Assembly: GCA_963691815.1 (NCBI GenBank)
Contig: OY829648.1
Coordinates: 13,673,473 to 13,737,472, forward strand
From: Echiichthys vipera
Lineage: Eukaryota > Chordata > Actinopteri > Perciformes > Trachinidae
Direction of reading: 5' to 3'
DNA: 64,000 nt
The notes under the pieces: generated by a model
Told to the model about the DNA's origin: nothing
The model's database searches: none
What the model saw: the letters and a program-made list of their open reading frames with translations, nothing else
In this document: piece after piece, positions 1 to 11,455 of the stretch
Layout: the number at the start of each line of letters is the position of its first letter
How positions within the stretch are numbered: the first letter of the stretch is position 1
Position numbers and translations under genes: made by a program

Positions 1-202
1 GACTCTGATGGAAACAAGTATTTGTTAGCATATAATTAGTTTATATTTAATATTCACAAAATAACCTACTGGTTCATATTCTCCCTGGCAGAACCTCATA
101 GTTGCTATTAGCACATTAGCACACATGCAGTGTTTCTTGTTTATATGTTATTGTTTAGGATTTATTTCCGTTTTTTCAAAAATTAAAAATCAACTGTAAA
201 AC

Positions 203-264
203 AAAATCCTTATTGGATTATCTTGTTTCATTATAAAGGATAAAGATAATCCAATAAGGATTTT
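203..264. repeat. Perfect 22-bp inverted repeat with 18-base loop
   Basis: Arm 203-224 (starting AAAATCCTTATTGG) is the exact reverse complement of arm 243-264, with an 18-base spacer. Outside the arms the similarity continues imperfectly (ATCAACTG on the left against CCAGTTAT on the right), so the core may belong to a palindromic non-autonomous DNA element covering roughly 165-310. Confidence 0.85.
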
Positions 265-950
265 TTTAAATCCAGTTATTTTTTTAGAGTACGTTTTTTT
301 TTTATCAACTTAATTATTTATTTCAGAATCAAAACATCCTACACAGAGACTTGGTAAATATATAGTATTTTGATGAATAGTTATTATGGTCTGAATTTAA
401 TTAATAATTAATTTAGTCTCATATGGTTTAGTATTAAACACCTGTCACTTGCTTCTCTGTTATAACTTAAAGCTACTGGGCTCAAGGCATCATCAGGCTG
501 GACTGTATTTTCTGATTTCAGAATTTAATTATGTGCTGATGATATTCATTAAATTCATTCTTTCCTAATTAACATTTTCATTGTCTGTTTTGTCCCGGAG
601 ACATCATGAGAGGAAGCAAACATTTCAAAACAAAAGCTCAAAAACACCTTTTCTGTTTCTATCATTTCCCTTTTTCCTTTCTTCCTTTCAAACGATTTGG
701 TTTTCTGAGGCATTACAGAAGGAAATTGAGTTTGACTTAAATTCGAAACAGGATGAGCTGATCCGGGCTTTTTACCAAATCGTGTTTGAAAGGTTTTAAT
801 GCTCAAAGCTTGAATGAGACCTGAAGAGCTCTGGAGTCTTCACTGAGAGCTAACAGTGTTAGCCGACCCCGGGGGACAGCAGGGGGACGTTTGCATGTTC
901 TGTGAGGGACACGTGTGTGACTGGAGAACACACACATGCATAAACACAGA

Positions 951-1176
<226 letters not shown>

Positions 1177-1407
1177 CACAGATACAGTGGTGCATGCTTC
1201 CCAGTCATGATTTGGAGGCTTCACCTTGCTCTTTTTATTTCTGTGGGCTGGTTGTGTGATTTAAAGCCTCTCCTGAGTCAGTGTTTTATTGGTTCTCCTC
1301 AGGGCGTGTTTACTGTGGGCACCCCTCCTCTTCCTCTTCTTCCTCCTCCTTCTTTTCCTTCACCTCCTCCTGCTTAGCTCTTACTTCATCTGCAAACACA
1401 TAAACAT

Positions 1408-1410
<3 letters not shown>

Positions 1411-1460
<50 letters not shown>
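1411..1460. repeat. (CA)n microsatellite, interrupted
   Basis: About 24 CA units with one TATA interruption near 1444. The stretch just before it (1319-1376) is almost pure pyrimidine on the plus strand. Confidence 0.95.
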
Positions 1461-1763
1461 GTGCATTGATCCCCTCTATCCATCAACCTGCGGACAGCTC
1501 TATCGTTAACAGAAATGCATTCCAGTGCTGATTTTTCTCTCTGCAACAGCTGGAGCTTCTATTAATACAGACACTGTGCCATCATTCTTGGCTGCAGTTG
1601 AAGAAAATATCTGTCTGGCATGTGAAATTTTAATCTTGGTTGGTGTCGCTATCTCCACCAGCCTGTAAAGTGGGCATAAACAGGACAAGGATGTCAGTCT
1701 TCTCTGCTGGTGTTTTGTATCACGTGTTCTAATGGCAGCTCTGCTCTTCGTGTTTTCCTGCAG

Positions 1764-1966
1764 GCGTTTTGGAACAAAGTGTGCATCATGCCAACAGGGG
1801 ATCCCTCCGACGCAGGTTGTGCGGAAGGCGCAGGACTTTGTGTATCACCTGCACTGCTTCGCCTGCATCATGTGCAGCCGACAGCTGGCCACCGGGGACG
1901 AGTTTTACCTCATGGAGGATGGGAGACTGGTGTGCAAGGTGGATTATGAGACCGCGAAACAAAACG
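1764..1966 (+). CDS. lhx4: lhx4 exon with LIM2 domain (exon 3 of the mammalian six-exon model)
   Basis: The acceptor is a pyrimidine tract ending TGCAG at 1763. The first G completes a split codon, probably the Lys of FFK|RFGTKC. The exon reads RFGTKCASCQQGIPPTQVV and onward through VYHLHCFACIMC to VCKVDYETAKQN, so every LIM2 zinc ligand is in this one exon. The donor is GTAGGT at 1967, with one base (G) carried into the next exon. Confidence 0.96.
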
Positions 1967-4595
1967 GTAGGTCTGCATGCATCCAAAATATTAAGCAGCA
2001 ACATTAGCCAATACTGAATTAAAATCAAGTCAATTTAAAAGAAAAGTACAGGTCGAAACTTAACTTTAAAAACAAATGCTAGAACAATCAGGACCCATTT
2101 ATATCCTTCCTGTCAGACACAACCGATGTGATTCAGTCTGGCTGGACTTGACTCCATCAGAATCACAGTAAAGGATGTGACAGATCAAGCTATGTGCACC
2201 ATGTAATGCAGTGAAATGACTACTGACTGTGGATCTATGTTGTTTAGAGTCTGGGTGTGTATACTGTCTCCCTCTGTCCCTCTCTTCTGAGATATCCATG
2301 CATCTCTGATTGATTATGTAAAGTGAAGCAATGCTCTTATACGTTGCGGCCCCAATAACTCTGTTCCTCTGGCACTCAGGCTGTGTAGATTTATGCCCTC
2401 TGCTGTAGGAGTGGGACAGATACACAAGAACAATAATACACTTCCATACATGACCATTCACTTCATTTAACACGCATATTGTCCGAGGGGCACCGACTGT
2501 TAGGCAACGTGACAGTGTAAGAAGTCACTCACACATGTAATGATTGTTTTCAGATGATTCAGAGGCGGGGACCAAGCGACCGAGGACCACCATCACGGCC
2601 AAGCAGCTGGAGACCCTCAAAAGTGCCTACAAAAACTCGCCGAAGCCGGCGCGCCACGTCAGAGAGCAACTGTCCTCGGAGACGGGGCTGGACATGAGAG
2701 TAGTGCAGGTAGAGGGTTTACGTCATCAACATCATCCTGATTTTGATTTGATCTTATTAGCTTTCACCTGATTGTGACTTGTATTTTATTTAAAAGATGA
2801 TACAAACACAAACTCTTAATAATATGTATATAGCCTTATATATTTACTTTAATGTAAAGACTTTAATTGTTTCTGAGTCTCTTTGACTCTGCTTTAACAT
2901 TTCTTTCCACGATTTTCTTGTATTTTCTATTATATTCAATTGGGAATCTTTGCCCCACCATTTTTTTAGTTTATTATGGCAATCACTTAGTTTAGACTAA
3001 GTCGGTCATGTGTTTACAACTACTTTGTAAAAATGCACACTATTTTGTGTCAAACAAGGAGTTTAACATTTGAAATGTCATGAAACTGATTATGTCCGAA
3101 TTAAACTGAATAAAAAATGATTCATGTTGATTTGAATAATGAATTACAATGTTTTTTGCTTAATGATAATTGTTATCTCTGTCAGGTGTGGTTCCAGAAC
3201 CGGCGAGCAAAAGAAAAGCGCCTGAAGAAAGATGCCGGCCGACATCGCTGGACTCAGTTCTATAAAAGTGTCAAACGCAGCCGAGGCGGAACAAAAGTGG
3301 AGAAGGAAAGCTCGGCCGACGACGCAGGACTCAGTGACAGTGAACTAAGCTTCAGAGGTACCTATTTTGTGTAGAACCTCGACGGAGTCCATACCTATTA
3401 TTGCTTAGGAGAGAGATTCCTGAAAGGGAATGTCAGTCATGCTGTCGTGCTGATGGGATTAAGGGAGCCTAAAAACTGCTAAATGATACGGTGCGGCAGC
3501 AATGTGCCTTTGTGGCAAGGCATTTGTTTTCTTGCATTGTTCAATGCACGGTGTCAGGAAAATCTAAAATGGCATTCTCATTTCACATTCCCCTCACACC
3601 ACCCCGTGGCCGCTGACGCATCCTCCTGCCTCCTTTTGTCGCCATGATGGAGCTTATTGGAAAAGATAGAAGGTCCTTAGTGGGATGCAAACGGCATTTT
3701 AGACATCTCTGTGTTATTTAATGTCCACAAAGCCTGTTTTGGGTAGTCATAAAAGTCTTCAAGCCACTTTTAAAAAGAAGGCTATTTTTATGAGAAATGA
3801 AAACATGGTGACAGAAACTCTATAAAGCATGTGAGGCTTTTAGTCAATTAGAGAGAAAGCACTCTGGGGCATTGTTGTTATTGAAGCCACTCGGGGGGGA
3901 TTGAGATGGAAACAAATATTTTGTGCTGCAGTAATTGCACACATACGGACCTCCTTTGTTAGAGAAGAAAGTAAAGCACATCCTTTCTCACCAACAAAAC
4001 TCTTAATGCTTAACAAATACTTAGTAATGGCTCAGCGATCCACTTACTGTACCTGTGATAATGTTGCCACAATAAATCTCACTCGTAAAAGCACTTAACT
4101 ATATTGAAATATAACAACTATATAATGCTCTTGCAGTTGACAGCACGCTGTTGATGTGTCAAATTTTTTACACCCTTAATACTAAGTGATGGTATCTCCC
4201 CCACAGACGACCAGGTCCTGTCAGATCTTGGCCACACCAACGGGCTTTACGGGAGCGTCGGTGACGTGACCAACAGCGCGGTGCTGAACGGCGGTTTCTC
4301 TGTCGATGTGTCGGGACAGCCCTACCACGACATCCGAGCAGGAAGCCCCTACGGTCTTCCTCAGTCGCCCTCTTCCATCACCTCTCTGTCCGGCCACACC
4401 CCTCTCCTCAACAACCTGGGTTTCAGCATGGACAGTCTGGTGGTGCAGGGCGGGCCGGGCGGCGTGGGACAGGCTCTGAGGGCCATGGCAGGGGGCCCGA
4501 CTTCAGACCTCTCCACAGGCAGCAGTACAGGATACCCCGACTTCCCCACCAGCCCCGCCTCATGGCTGGATGAGATGGACCATTCCCAGTTTTGA
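1764..4595 (+). CDS. lhx4: LIM-homeodomain transcription factor LHX4, 3' part (last four coding exons)
   Basis: Joined exons 1764-1966, 2554-2708, 3186-3357 and 4207-4595 encode about 305 residues after one base completing a split codon. In order they give a whole second LIM zinc-binding domain (C-x2-C, H-x2-C, C-x2-C and C-x2-D ligands visible), a homeodomain with the recognition-helix motif VWFQNRRAKEKR, and a C-terminal tail ending SWLDEMDHSQF. LHX4 is a nuclear transcription factor of the LHX3/LHX4 group that acts in pituitary and motor-neuron development, with the LIM domains binding LDB cofactors. SAYKNSPKPARH and RHRW-QFYKSVKRSRG fit LHX4 better than LHX3, and the acbd6-xpr1 neighbourhood agrees. 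The start codon and first LIM domain must lie upstream of base 1. No break or frameshift is seen. Spans include introns. Confidence 0.96.
1967..2553 (+). other. lhx4: lhx4 intron between LIM2 and homeodomain exons
   Basis: A 587-bp GT-AG intron with donor GTAGGT and acceptor TTTTCAG. No repeat or RNA gene is recognised in it. Confidence 0.9.
2554..2708 (+). CDS. lhx4: lhx4 exon with N-terminal part of the homeodomain
   Basis: The acceptor is TTTTCAG at 2553. The split codon G|AT gives the second Asp of the QNDDSEAG join. The exon encodes the homeodomain N-terminal arm KRPRTTITAKQLE, helices 1 and 2, and the start of helix 3 (LDMRVVQ). It stops after CAG at 2708 before a GTAGAG donor, the position inside helix 3 where LIM-homeobox genes commonly carry an intron. 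Confidence 0.96.
2709..3185 (+). other. lhx4: lhx4 intron inside the homeodomain
   Basis: A 477-bp AT-rich GT-AG intron interrupting the homeodomain between VVQ and VWF. Nothing else is recognised. Confidence 0.9.
3186..3357 (+). CDS. lhx4: lhx4 exon with homeodomain recognition helix
   Basis: The acceptor is CTGTCAG at 3185. The exon opens with VWFQNRRAKEKRLKKDAGRH, which holds the invariant W-F-x-N-x-R residues of homeodomain helix 3. It continues with the LHX4-like stretch FYKSVKRSRG and an acidic, serine-rich segment ending SDSELSFR. One base (G at 3357) is carried over the GTACCT donor. Confidence 0.96.
3358..4206 (+). other. lhx4: lhx4 last intron
   Basis: An 849-bp GT-AG intron. The part around 3590-3720 has higher complexity and GC than its flanks and could be a conserved non-coding block, but this cannot be tested from one sequence. 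No repeat is recognised. Confidence 0.85.
4207..4595 (+). CDS. lhx4: lhx4 terminal coding exon (C-terminal tail and stop)
   Basis: The acceptor is CCCACAG at 4206. G|AC restores Asp and the exon reads DDQVLSDLGHTNGLYG. A Gly/Ser/Pro-rich tail follows with SPYGLPQSPSSITSL, ALRAMAGGPTSDLSTGSS and the end YPDFPTSPASWLDEMDHSQF, before TGA at 4593-4595. The last part is the conserved LHX3/LHX4 C-terminal motif. The centre of the tail differs from human LHX4 as recalled, as expected for a disordered region. Confidence 0.95.
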
Positions 4596-7045
4596 ATCCC
4601 AGTACGTGGCTGAAGATTGCTGTGCGGATACAACAAAACAGACTTTCAACGCTTTTTTTACATTTCTGTTTATCACCCTCCAAGGCTGGTATGTTTTGTG
4701 ATTTTGGGTGAAGGGGAAAAGGAGGAGAGAAAGTGTGACTCTCCGTCCCTCTGCAGTCGTAACGGTGAGGTAACAGCCGGGTCGAGATGTGTAATCCGGA
4801 CAAAAGCAGCGAGAACACCTCCACGCCGCTGAATGTTCAATCTGTATCATACACTTTTTGGTATCACCTGACTTTACTTTGTTCTTTCACTCTGAGAATG
4901 AGACTGGATTTTGGTGGATTAATGCTCACAGGGGGAAGTAATATTGCCCCTCCCCTCCCAAGTAAACCATCCCTGTCTAACAGCTACAACAATAGGGCTA
5001 CAATCTAGATCAAAGTCCCTATGAGACCCAGGAGGCACCTGCATGCTTCTGATCCATAATGAGTAGGACTGCTGTCTGGCCGTATCGAAGCCTTTTACAT
5101 TGGCAATGCACTTTACTCTCCTCTTCTTTTTCTACACATATGGACAGGAATGCAGAGAGAGGAAGAGAGAAAAAGAGGAGAGACATATGCACAAGGCAAA
5201 AACACAGTGTTTCATTGGGAGAGAAATTTACAAGAACAGTGGCACAAGTGTGAATTTTGAACCATGCTGATGTTTTTTAATGTATTGCTGAAGCTTACAA
5301 GTTATTAGGAAGTAGATGGCCGTTGGTCTGTCTGTCCATCTGTCCGTAGAAACCGATGTCTCCTCTGTTTGGATGAGGGCGAACACCGTTGGCTACACAG
5401 CAGGTCTCTCTTCTATATTTATAGGTGCTTGACTTGTTCACGTCTGTGTTAAAGCCGTCTGAGAGCGGACGTCTGTTAGTATTAAATGATCTGTTTCCAG
5501 ACTCACCAGGCATTGAAGCTCATGCACTGGGAGGACAGCCAAGAAGTTTAGGGTTTGGAGAGATTCAACTCAAACCATCCTAGTAATATATCACACATCT
5601 AAATTATTATTTTTTTATTTTTTGAATGCACAGCTGTAAGACGAGCAGTGTCCATTTATTAGAAATGCAGATTCCTTTGCAGATATTATTAAGCAAATTA
5701 AATGCAAACACAAAACATTTATTTCACATTCAAAACACCAACAAGTATTAGCAGGAACACAGATAAAAAGGGTCTCTTTGTGTTGGCTCTTGTGTTTCCT
5801 CAGTCTGAGCCAGGCTTCTCTTGGTAATCTACTCAGTGCAGCAGAGCTCTAGCTTTGCCTGATATCAACCTACTTACTTACTGACCCCAGATGTGTTGTC
5901 AATCTGTTCTCCCTCTGCCTGGCCTCCGTGTCAGGGGGATTACCACAGAGCCCCCCACTATCAGGGTTGATACCCTACTGTAGCTTCAGTGTTGGCAGAC
6001 ATCTTGAAGCCTGATTCACTGGAAGTTTCTGATTCTCTTGAAATGCAAACTCTCTTCTCATGATTTTATTTGACATGTTGAGCATGTCAGTAGCTATTTT
6101 GATCTGAGGGAAGGTTTGCTTGAAAACACACCATTACTCCTATTTCTGTTTAATCAATTGAAGAAAAGAAAACTAATGTATGTGGTCACCTTTTTGTGAA
6201 AAATTGCCAAGTTCTTTTTTTATCTATTTAAGAGTCAGAAAGAAAATTAACAAACAGAATGTGACACCATTAAGAAAACTGTGTAACACTTAAGATTATA
6301 GCCCTCAAATTGCAGCTTAATTATGTAGTAAATACTTGGTATCAATGAAATACTTAACGTAAAGCTTTACTGGGATTAGTTTGTACAGTACAGGGGAAGA
6401 TGACAATAGGCTAGGGAACGAAGGAGTTTGAGAGAATTGGGTAACAGTGTTGATATTTCAGTAACGGTAGTTGACGGTATAATGTATTTTAAGAGTACGA
6501 TAAACTTTAATAAATAACTTTGGGAAATAACAGTGTAAAAGGATTTAAAATATAAAGCGTAGTGTACATTATTGTTGTTTCTGGGGAACAAAACATTTGT
6601 TTTCTCACGACCAAGCTAAGTATTTGCAGTATAATATATTTCTATGCCCCTACCCTAAATGCAAATCTGTTACCCATTGTTCCCAGTATTTGCCACGTGT
6701 ACATACCAGTAAATACCCACTGTACCCACAAGTGTTTCATTGGTACCACATATGTACAAGCTATTTTCAGTGTAATTTGCGGGCCATAATCAAACACATT
6801 ACCACTACAGTTTTGTTAAGTCTGTGTTGCCTCAGAAGTTTGCATCTTAATTGTTGTAAATTTTGTACAGTTTGAAAACGTGTTGATCGTCTTGTTTCAT
6901 GAGCGCTATTTATTATTGCCATGTGTCTTTGAAAAAGATGTAAAAGAGAGCACTGAATTTATTCATTTATGCCTTCTGTGTAATGGTATGAACCGTGTAC
7001 AGTCAAATCTATATGAGGAAAATAAAGCTGAATTGTCTTTGGGTT
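4596..7045 (+). other. lhx4: lhx4 3' untranslated region (predicted)
   Basis: About 2.45 kb of AT-rich sequence without a convincing reading frame follows the lhx4 stop and leads to the first good poly(A) signal, AATAAA at 7021-7026. The end is placed 15-20 bases beyond that signal. A long 3'UTR would fit a developmental transcription factor. The extent is inferred and there is no transcript evidence. Confidence 0.55.
7021..7026 (+). promoter_or_regulatory. lhx4: Candidate poly(A) signal of lhx4
   Basis: Canonical AATAAA on the lhx4 strand, followed by the T/G-rich GAATTGTCTTTGGGTT that could act as the downstream element. It is the best-placed signal after the stop codon, though an earlier non-canonical site cannot be excluded. 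Confidence 0.5.
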
Positions 7046-7852
7046 ACCCTCGAGTGCATTTCTCTTTAATGGAACGGGCCTGCGGTGATGAATGTGAGAG
7101 TTAAGATTTTCAGCTGAACTTTGTTTTCAATATATCAAAAGAAAAATATCTGCTGTAGGTGTTTTTATTATTTTTGCCTTATCTAAACGCTCTTAGAGCG
7201 AGTTAACCCGCAAATTCATTTACCCATTGAGAGCATTTACCACACACTTAGGCCTCTATTCAATTGTGGAGATCCATTTAGTACCACCAACAGACAGTGG
7301 TCAGTCAGTTAACAGTGATTGATGCTGCTTTCCTCTCTCGCTCTCGGGTGGGGGTGACAAGAAAGATACATGAAGAGAGAGAAGAGAGAAAAAATAAAAC
7401 AAGTGGAGAAACAGATGCCTCGCTGGCTTCACTGATCCTCTCAGTGCTAAAGAGACACAGCAGCAGATTGCAGCGCTGCACTGTCAAATCTCTCCTTAAT
7501 CCCTGTGCTGTTAACTAATTGTAGAGTGCTTTGTGAAATATAGGAAAATATGCTTTGTGGTCAGGCAAAGAGGGAATATGGCCCATATGCCGGCAGTTAG
7601 CTTGTATGTCAATATGTCAAGCTGCTAAAAAGACTACAATGCAGAGCTGTCGCCAGAATATTTCCCATTTTCCCTTCACAACCAAACACCCTGAGGGACA
7701 TTTTTTGATGACTAGCAACCAAAGATGTTTTCTCCTTTACTGATGGTCTCAAGAAAAAAGCCCTCCACTGCTGCTATATTCTTGTAATTCTGGTGAAGTA
7801 ATGCTAAATACTTTACATTTTTATTTTAATATTTGTTTTTATTTAAAAAAAA

Positions 7853-8185
7853 ATAGTCCTTTGAGTTAAATGCTAAAATGCTCACAATGACAAACTGCAG
7901 ACGTTAGCAGGCATAGATTACCAAATTCACCGTCTCATTCTAGCACGCTAACCTAGAATCCAGCACAAAGTACAAATGGAGTTAATGGGAATGGGAATAG
8001 TTTTGTGAGTTTTTGAACCAAAGTATTGGACATGTTAATATTTTGAACTGATGATGACGCTACATGAAAAGTTGAGGAATCACCAGTGTCACAATTCAAC
8101 CTGAAGAGATCACATTTCATGACAATCAAATAGCTATTGAAATACATCAGTAGGTTGGCTGACCGACCAACAGACCAACATCCCC
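7853..8185 (+). repeat. Degraded dispersed repeat of a common teleost type
   Basis: The order AATGCTAAAATGCTCACAAT, then GCACAAAGTACA, AACCAAAGTATTGGAC, CTGATGATGACGCTACATGA and TTTCATGACAATCAAATAGC, ending in repeated GACCGACCAACAGACCAACA, matches a high-copy teleost repeat I remember. Another copy, in the opposite direction, lies at about 14885-15062. Confidence 0.65.
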
Positions 8186-9131
8186 AAAGTCACAGCTTAA
8201 CAGCCTTAAAACACACACCACTGGTGTACTGGTGCTGAAGTTAAAGCACTGAACATGAACCAGAATGATACTGGTTTCCAGCTTGTAGTCTGTGTTGCAT
8301 ATTGTTTTCCACCTCTCTCCCCCCACACTTCCTACCATTTTTTCTAATAAAAGCCCTAAAACACCCAAAGAATAATAATAATAATATACAATACAAATCT
8401 AACTTCTCCTCATTAAAACCTCTAAATTCCCAGAAATAATGTGAAGGATATGACCTCAGTGTCCTCGTAGTTATGACCCTGACCAAGTGTGTGTGACTGC
8501 TCGGTCTTTGCTATTGTTCTTAGCAGCCGTTGCTAAAAACCTCTCAGGTTACAGTGGATTTATTTCCTGTAACTATGGTGTTGGCTAACTATGGATAGAA
8601 TTATAATGACATTACACCACAGTGTACATCTGTATGAAACTAATTTGTATGCAGCGATGTGCAGCACTTGTCTGAGAGCAGGCCAACCTAACCCAAACTT
8701 AAATGTTATCGATTCCTTTGCTTTTTGTTTTTATAATGTAACAGGAATAGCTAAAACACAAAGAGTCAGCCTGGTTGGAGTTTGCACGTTTGCATAAAAT
8801 GCCACAAACTGAGCTGATTTTTATTTAAGCATTGATTGGCTGGGCTATGGGCATTAATGGATAGACTCTAATAGTATGGCCTTACAAAGATAAAAAGCCA
8901 CACAGACAGTTAGGATAATTTACACGCCACTTACAGCACTAGTATACAAATAAATCTGGGGAAACTCCACCACTGTTGCTTTTGCGAAGATGACAAACAC
9001 AAGCACAAATGCCATTATCATCGATCGCAAGGCTTTTATTACAAACTTCCTGAAGGAAACAGTTTTTTTTACCGTCTGAAGCTAAAGGGAATAAATTAAC
9101 ATGCAAAATAGATAGGATTTGTTTTGGCCTG

Positions 9132-9200
9132 AAAGTCAATCTTGCAGCGTCAAGACAGGGCATTTTTCTCCCCAAACGACTCCATCGGGCTCTCAGTGAA
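9132..9200 (+). repeat. Short dispersed repeat, copy 1
   Basis: TCAATCTTGCAGCGTCAAGA and the following 45 bases align with 10960-11030 at clearly non-random identity, including GACAGGG, TTTTTCTCC, CAAAC-GACTCCAT and the shared end CTGAA/GTGAA. This is a repeat defined within the window; its family is not known to me. Confidence 0.6.
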
Positions 9201-9596
9201 CAATGATCTGCAGGATGACAGAGTGAGTCTTAAAGAGGAGCTGGAGTCAAACAGAGGCCTCTCAATGACACCCTCAAGGTTGTGAGCTCAATGCTGTTTT
9301 AATGTGAAACTGGGCCTTTTTCCACTCAATGATTATCCTGCTGCACATATCGGATATACATGACAGGTAACCAAAGGAGGAGGGTTCACGACCCAGAGGA
9401 GGCCGTGATAAATACTGTAGTGATGATAATATGTTTGCTGTATTGAAGGCCTCCGCCTATACAAGTGTAGCTCTCCAGAGGTTTTCAGGGGTGTGTGTGT
9501 GATGCTGTGAGAGAGTGTAAAAAGACTCTTTGGGGTCATCTGAAAGTTCAGGTCGACAGTGTCGGTGGACAGCAAAAACGCTTGTTCATCACCATA

Positions 9597-9627
<31 letters not shown>

Positions 9628-9631
9628 ACAC
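9597..9631. repeat. Poly(C) run followed by (CA)n
   Basis: Seventeen consecutive C (9597-9613) run directly into about nine CA units. The length of such a homopolymer may be inexact in the assembly. Confidence 0.95.
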
Positions 9632-9759
9632 TAGTGAATGAGCCTCTGATTATTAGTGGGAAGTGTTTCAGCAGCAGAGGGATTTCTGCTTACTGTTGGG
9701 TTCCCAGCCACACTGCTCAGGGTAGGTGTGTAGGGGGGTGCTGCAGCGTGGATAGAAGG

Positions 9760-9801
9760 GTGTGTGTGTGTGTATGTGTGTGTGCGTGTGCGTGTGTGTG
9801 T
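9760..9801. repeat. (GT)n microsatellite, interrupted
   Basis: About 20 GT units with TGTATG and TGCG interruptions. Confidence 0.9.
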
Positions 9802-10524
9802 AAAGGGTTGCATTAAGAGCTGGCCAAAGCAACAAGACGGTATTGCTTTTACAGGAGAGAGAAAGGAGTGGAGATGTAAAAGAAGGCAGAGCAAGTGTGC
9901 AGAATGACAGTGAAAGACAGGGGAGTGATAAGAGTGGTAAGGAGGAGAGATGGAGGACCTTTTTTTAAGAGGCGCACACACATCCACAGGTTCCCAACAA
10001 CAAACAGAAGCATCACAAACAGGAGAAAATACTCTCACCCTGGTGTCTGCATTAATACATGCACATTAGTAATCCACTTATGAGTCTTATATTGGGGGAT
10101 ATTGGATTTGCTGTTTACATGAAACCTGGTTATTCATATCCTTGAACACATTATTCTGACAGTAACCAGGTTTCTGATCATCTGCCTGCACACGTTTCTT
10201 AATTCCTCAACATCTCAGCCTCTCATTTCTACACGGACACATTTTGATGTCTGGCTGTCTGAACTCTTTTGGATTTAGAGTCTCCATCTGATCAGTGGTA
10301 ATGGGAAACCAGAGTGGCAGTGCGATTTATGATCTGCATTGCATTACTGAGGTCAGACATTCCTTTTACTTCAGCTTGTTGATCATCATTACATTACATC
10401 ATTTACCGTCATATTTCTTCTTTTACTGACTAACTACTATGTAACTTGAGTTAAAGCAGCACCTGTGCACATGGCAGAGAATTATCAGAAACCTCTATAA
10501 GGTGTTAACATGCCACTGTTTTGG

Positions 10525-10820
10525 TTGAATGTAACCAAGTACATTTACTCAAGTAGGCTACTGTACTTAAGTACATCTTTGCAGGACTTGAGTATTTCCA
10601 TTTTCTGCTACTTTACACTTAAATATTGTTATTTTTACTGCATAACATTTATTTGACAGCATCAGTTACTAGTAACTGTGCAGGATCAGATTATGAATTA
10701 ATTTTTTTAATCAACTAATAAATTATAATATTATTAGGTTAAGCAACCCAGCAATACATAAAGTCCAACAAGCGCCACCTTTATCAGCTGCATACACCAC
10801 CACTTTTGATCCACCACTGC
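10525..10820 (+). repeat. Teleost dispersed repeat with ACTCAAGTA-type ends
   Basis: It contains AAGTACATTTACTCAAGTAG, GTACTTAAGTAC, CTGCTACTTTACACTTAAAT, then ATTTATTTGACAGC and GTTACTAGTAACT, the layout of a very common teleost repeat recalled from other genomes. A probable second piece is at 11340-11455. Confidence 0.6.
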
Positions 10821-10959
10821 TGGATCAAACTGGATCACTCCAGCTAACATATTCAGGTTTCACAAAACTGGTATAAGGATTAATCAAAGTTTCTGAAATC
10901 AGGATAAGCTGTTTAAATGTGTAAAGTATAAAAAGATTACTCCAAAAATATGCAAAATG

Positions 10960-11030
10960 ACATCAATCTTGCAGCATCAGGACAGGGATTTTTTTCTCCC
11001 AAACAGACTCCATAGGACCCACACTGAATA
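10960..11030 (+). repeat. Short dispersed repeat, copy 2
   Basis: Partner of 9132-9200 in the same orientation, 1.8 kb away. It lies between two fragments (10525-10820 and 11340-11455) of another repeat, so it may be part of an insertion that split that repeat. Confidence 0.6.
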
Positions 11031-11339
11031 TGATTGGATATGATGTTTACATGTGCAAAACAACAGGAATACTCAAAAACCTGATCATAATCACCCCCTG
11101 CTCTTCTTTTGTTTAATGTGGGTGTAACTTGCTACGCTTTGACCATAAATGTGTGAGGGAAATGTGACCCTACTTATAGACAGTAAGTGACAAAACATGT
11201 CGAGTCATCACCACTTAAACAGATAATTATCTGAATATTTACAAGAACAATACACCTACTATTCAGCATGCTAGTGCGCCTTAGTGACAAGGTTAAGAAA
11301 TGCTAGGGGATAAATAGCCTTATTTTTTTCCAAAATATA

Positions 11340-11455
11340 GCATGTAAAAGTATAAAGTTGCACAAAATGAAAGCACTCAAGCAAAGTACTGTTACCTCAG
11401 AACTGTACTTACATTTACTACTTGAGAACATGTAGTTTATTACTTTTCACCTCTG
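11340..11455 (+). repeat. Probable remainder of the 10525 repeat
   Basis: AAAGTATAAAGTTGCAC and CACTCAAGCAAAGTACTG, then GTACTTACATTTACTACTTG, resemble the other end of the element beginning at 10525. The two pieces are separated by about 500 bases. Confidence 0.45.
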
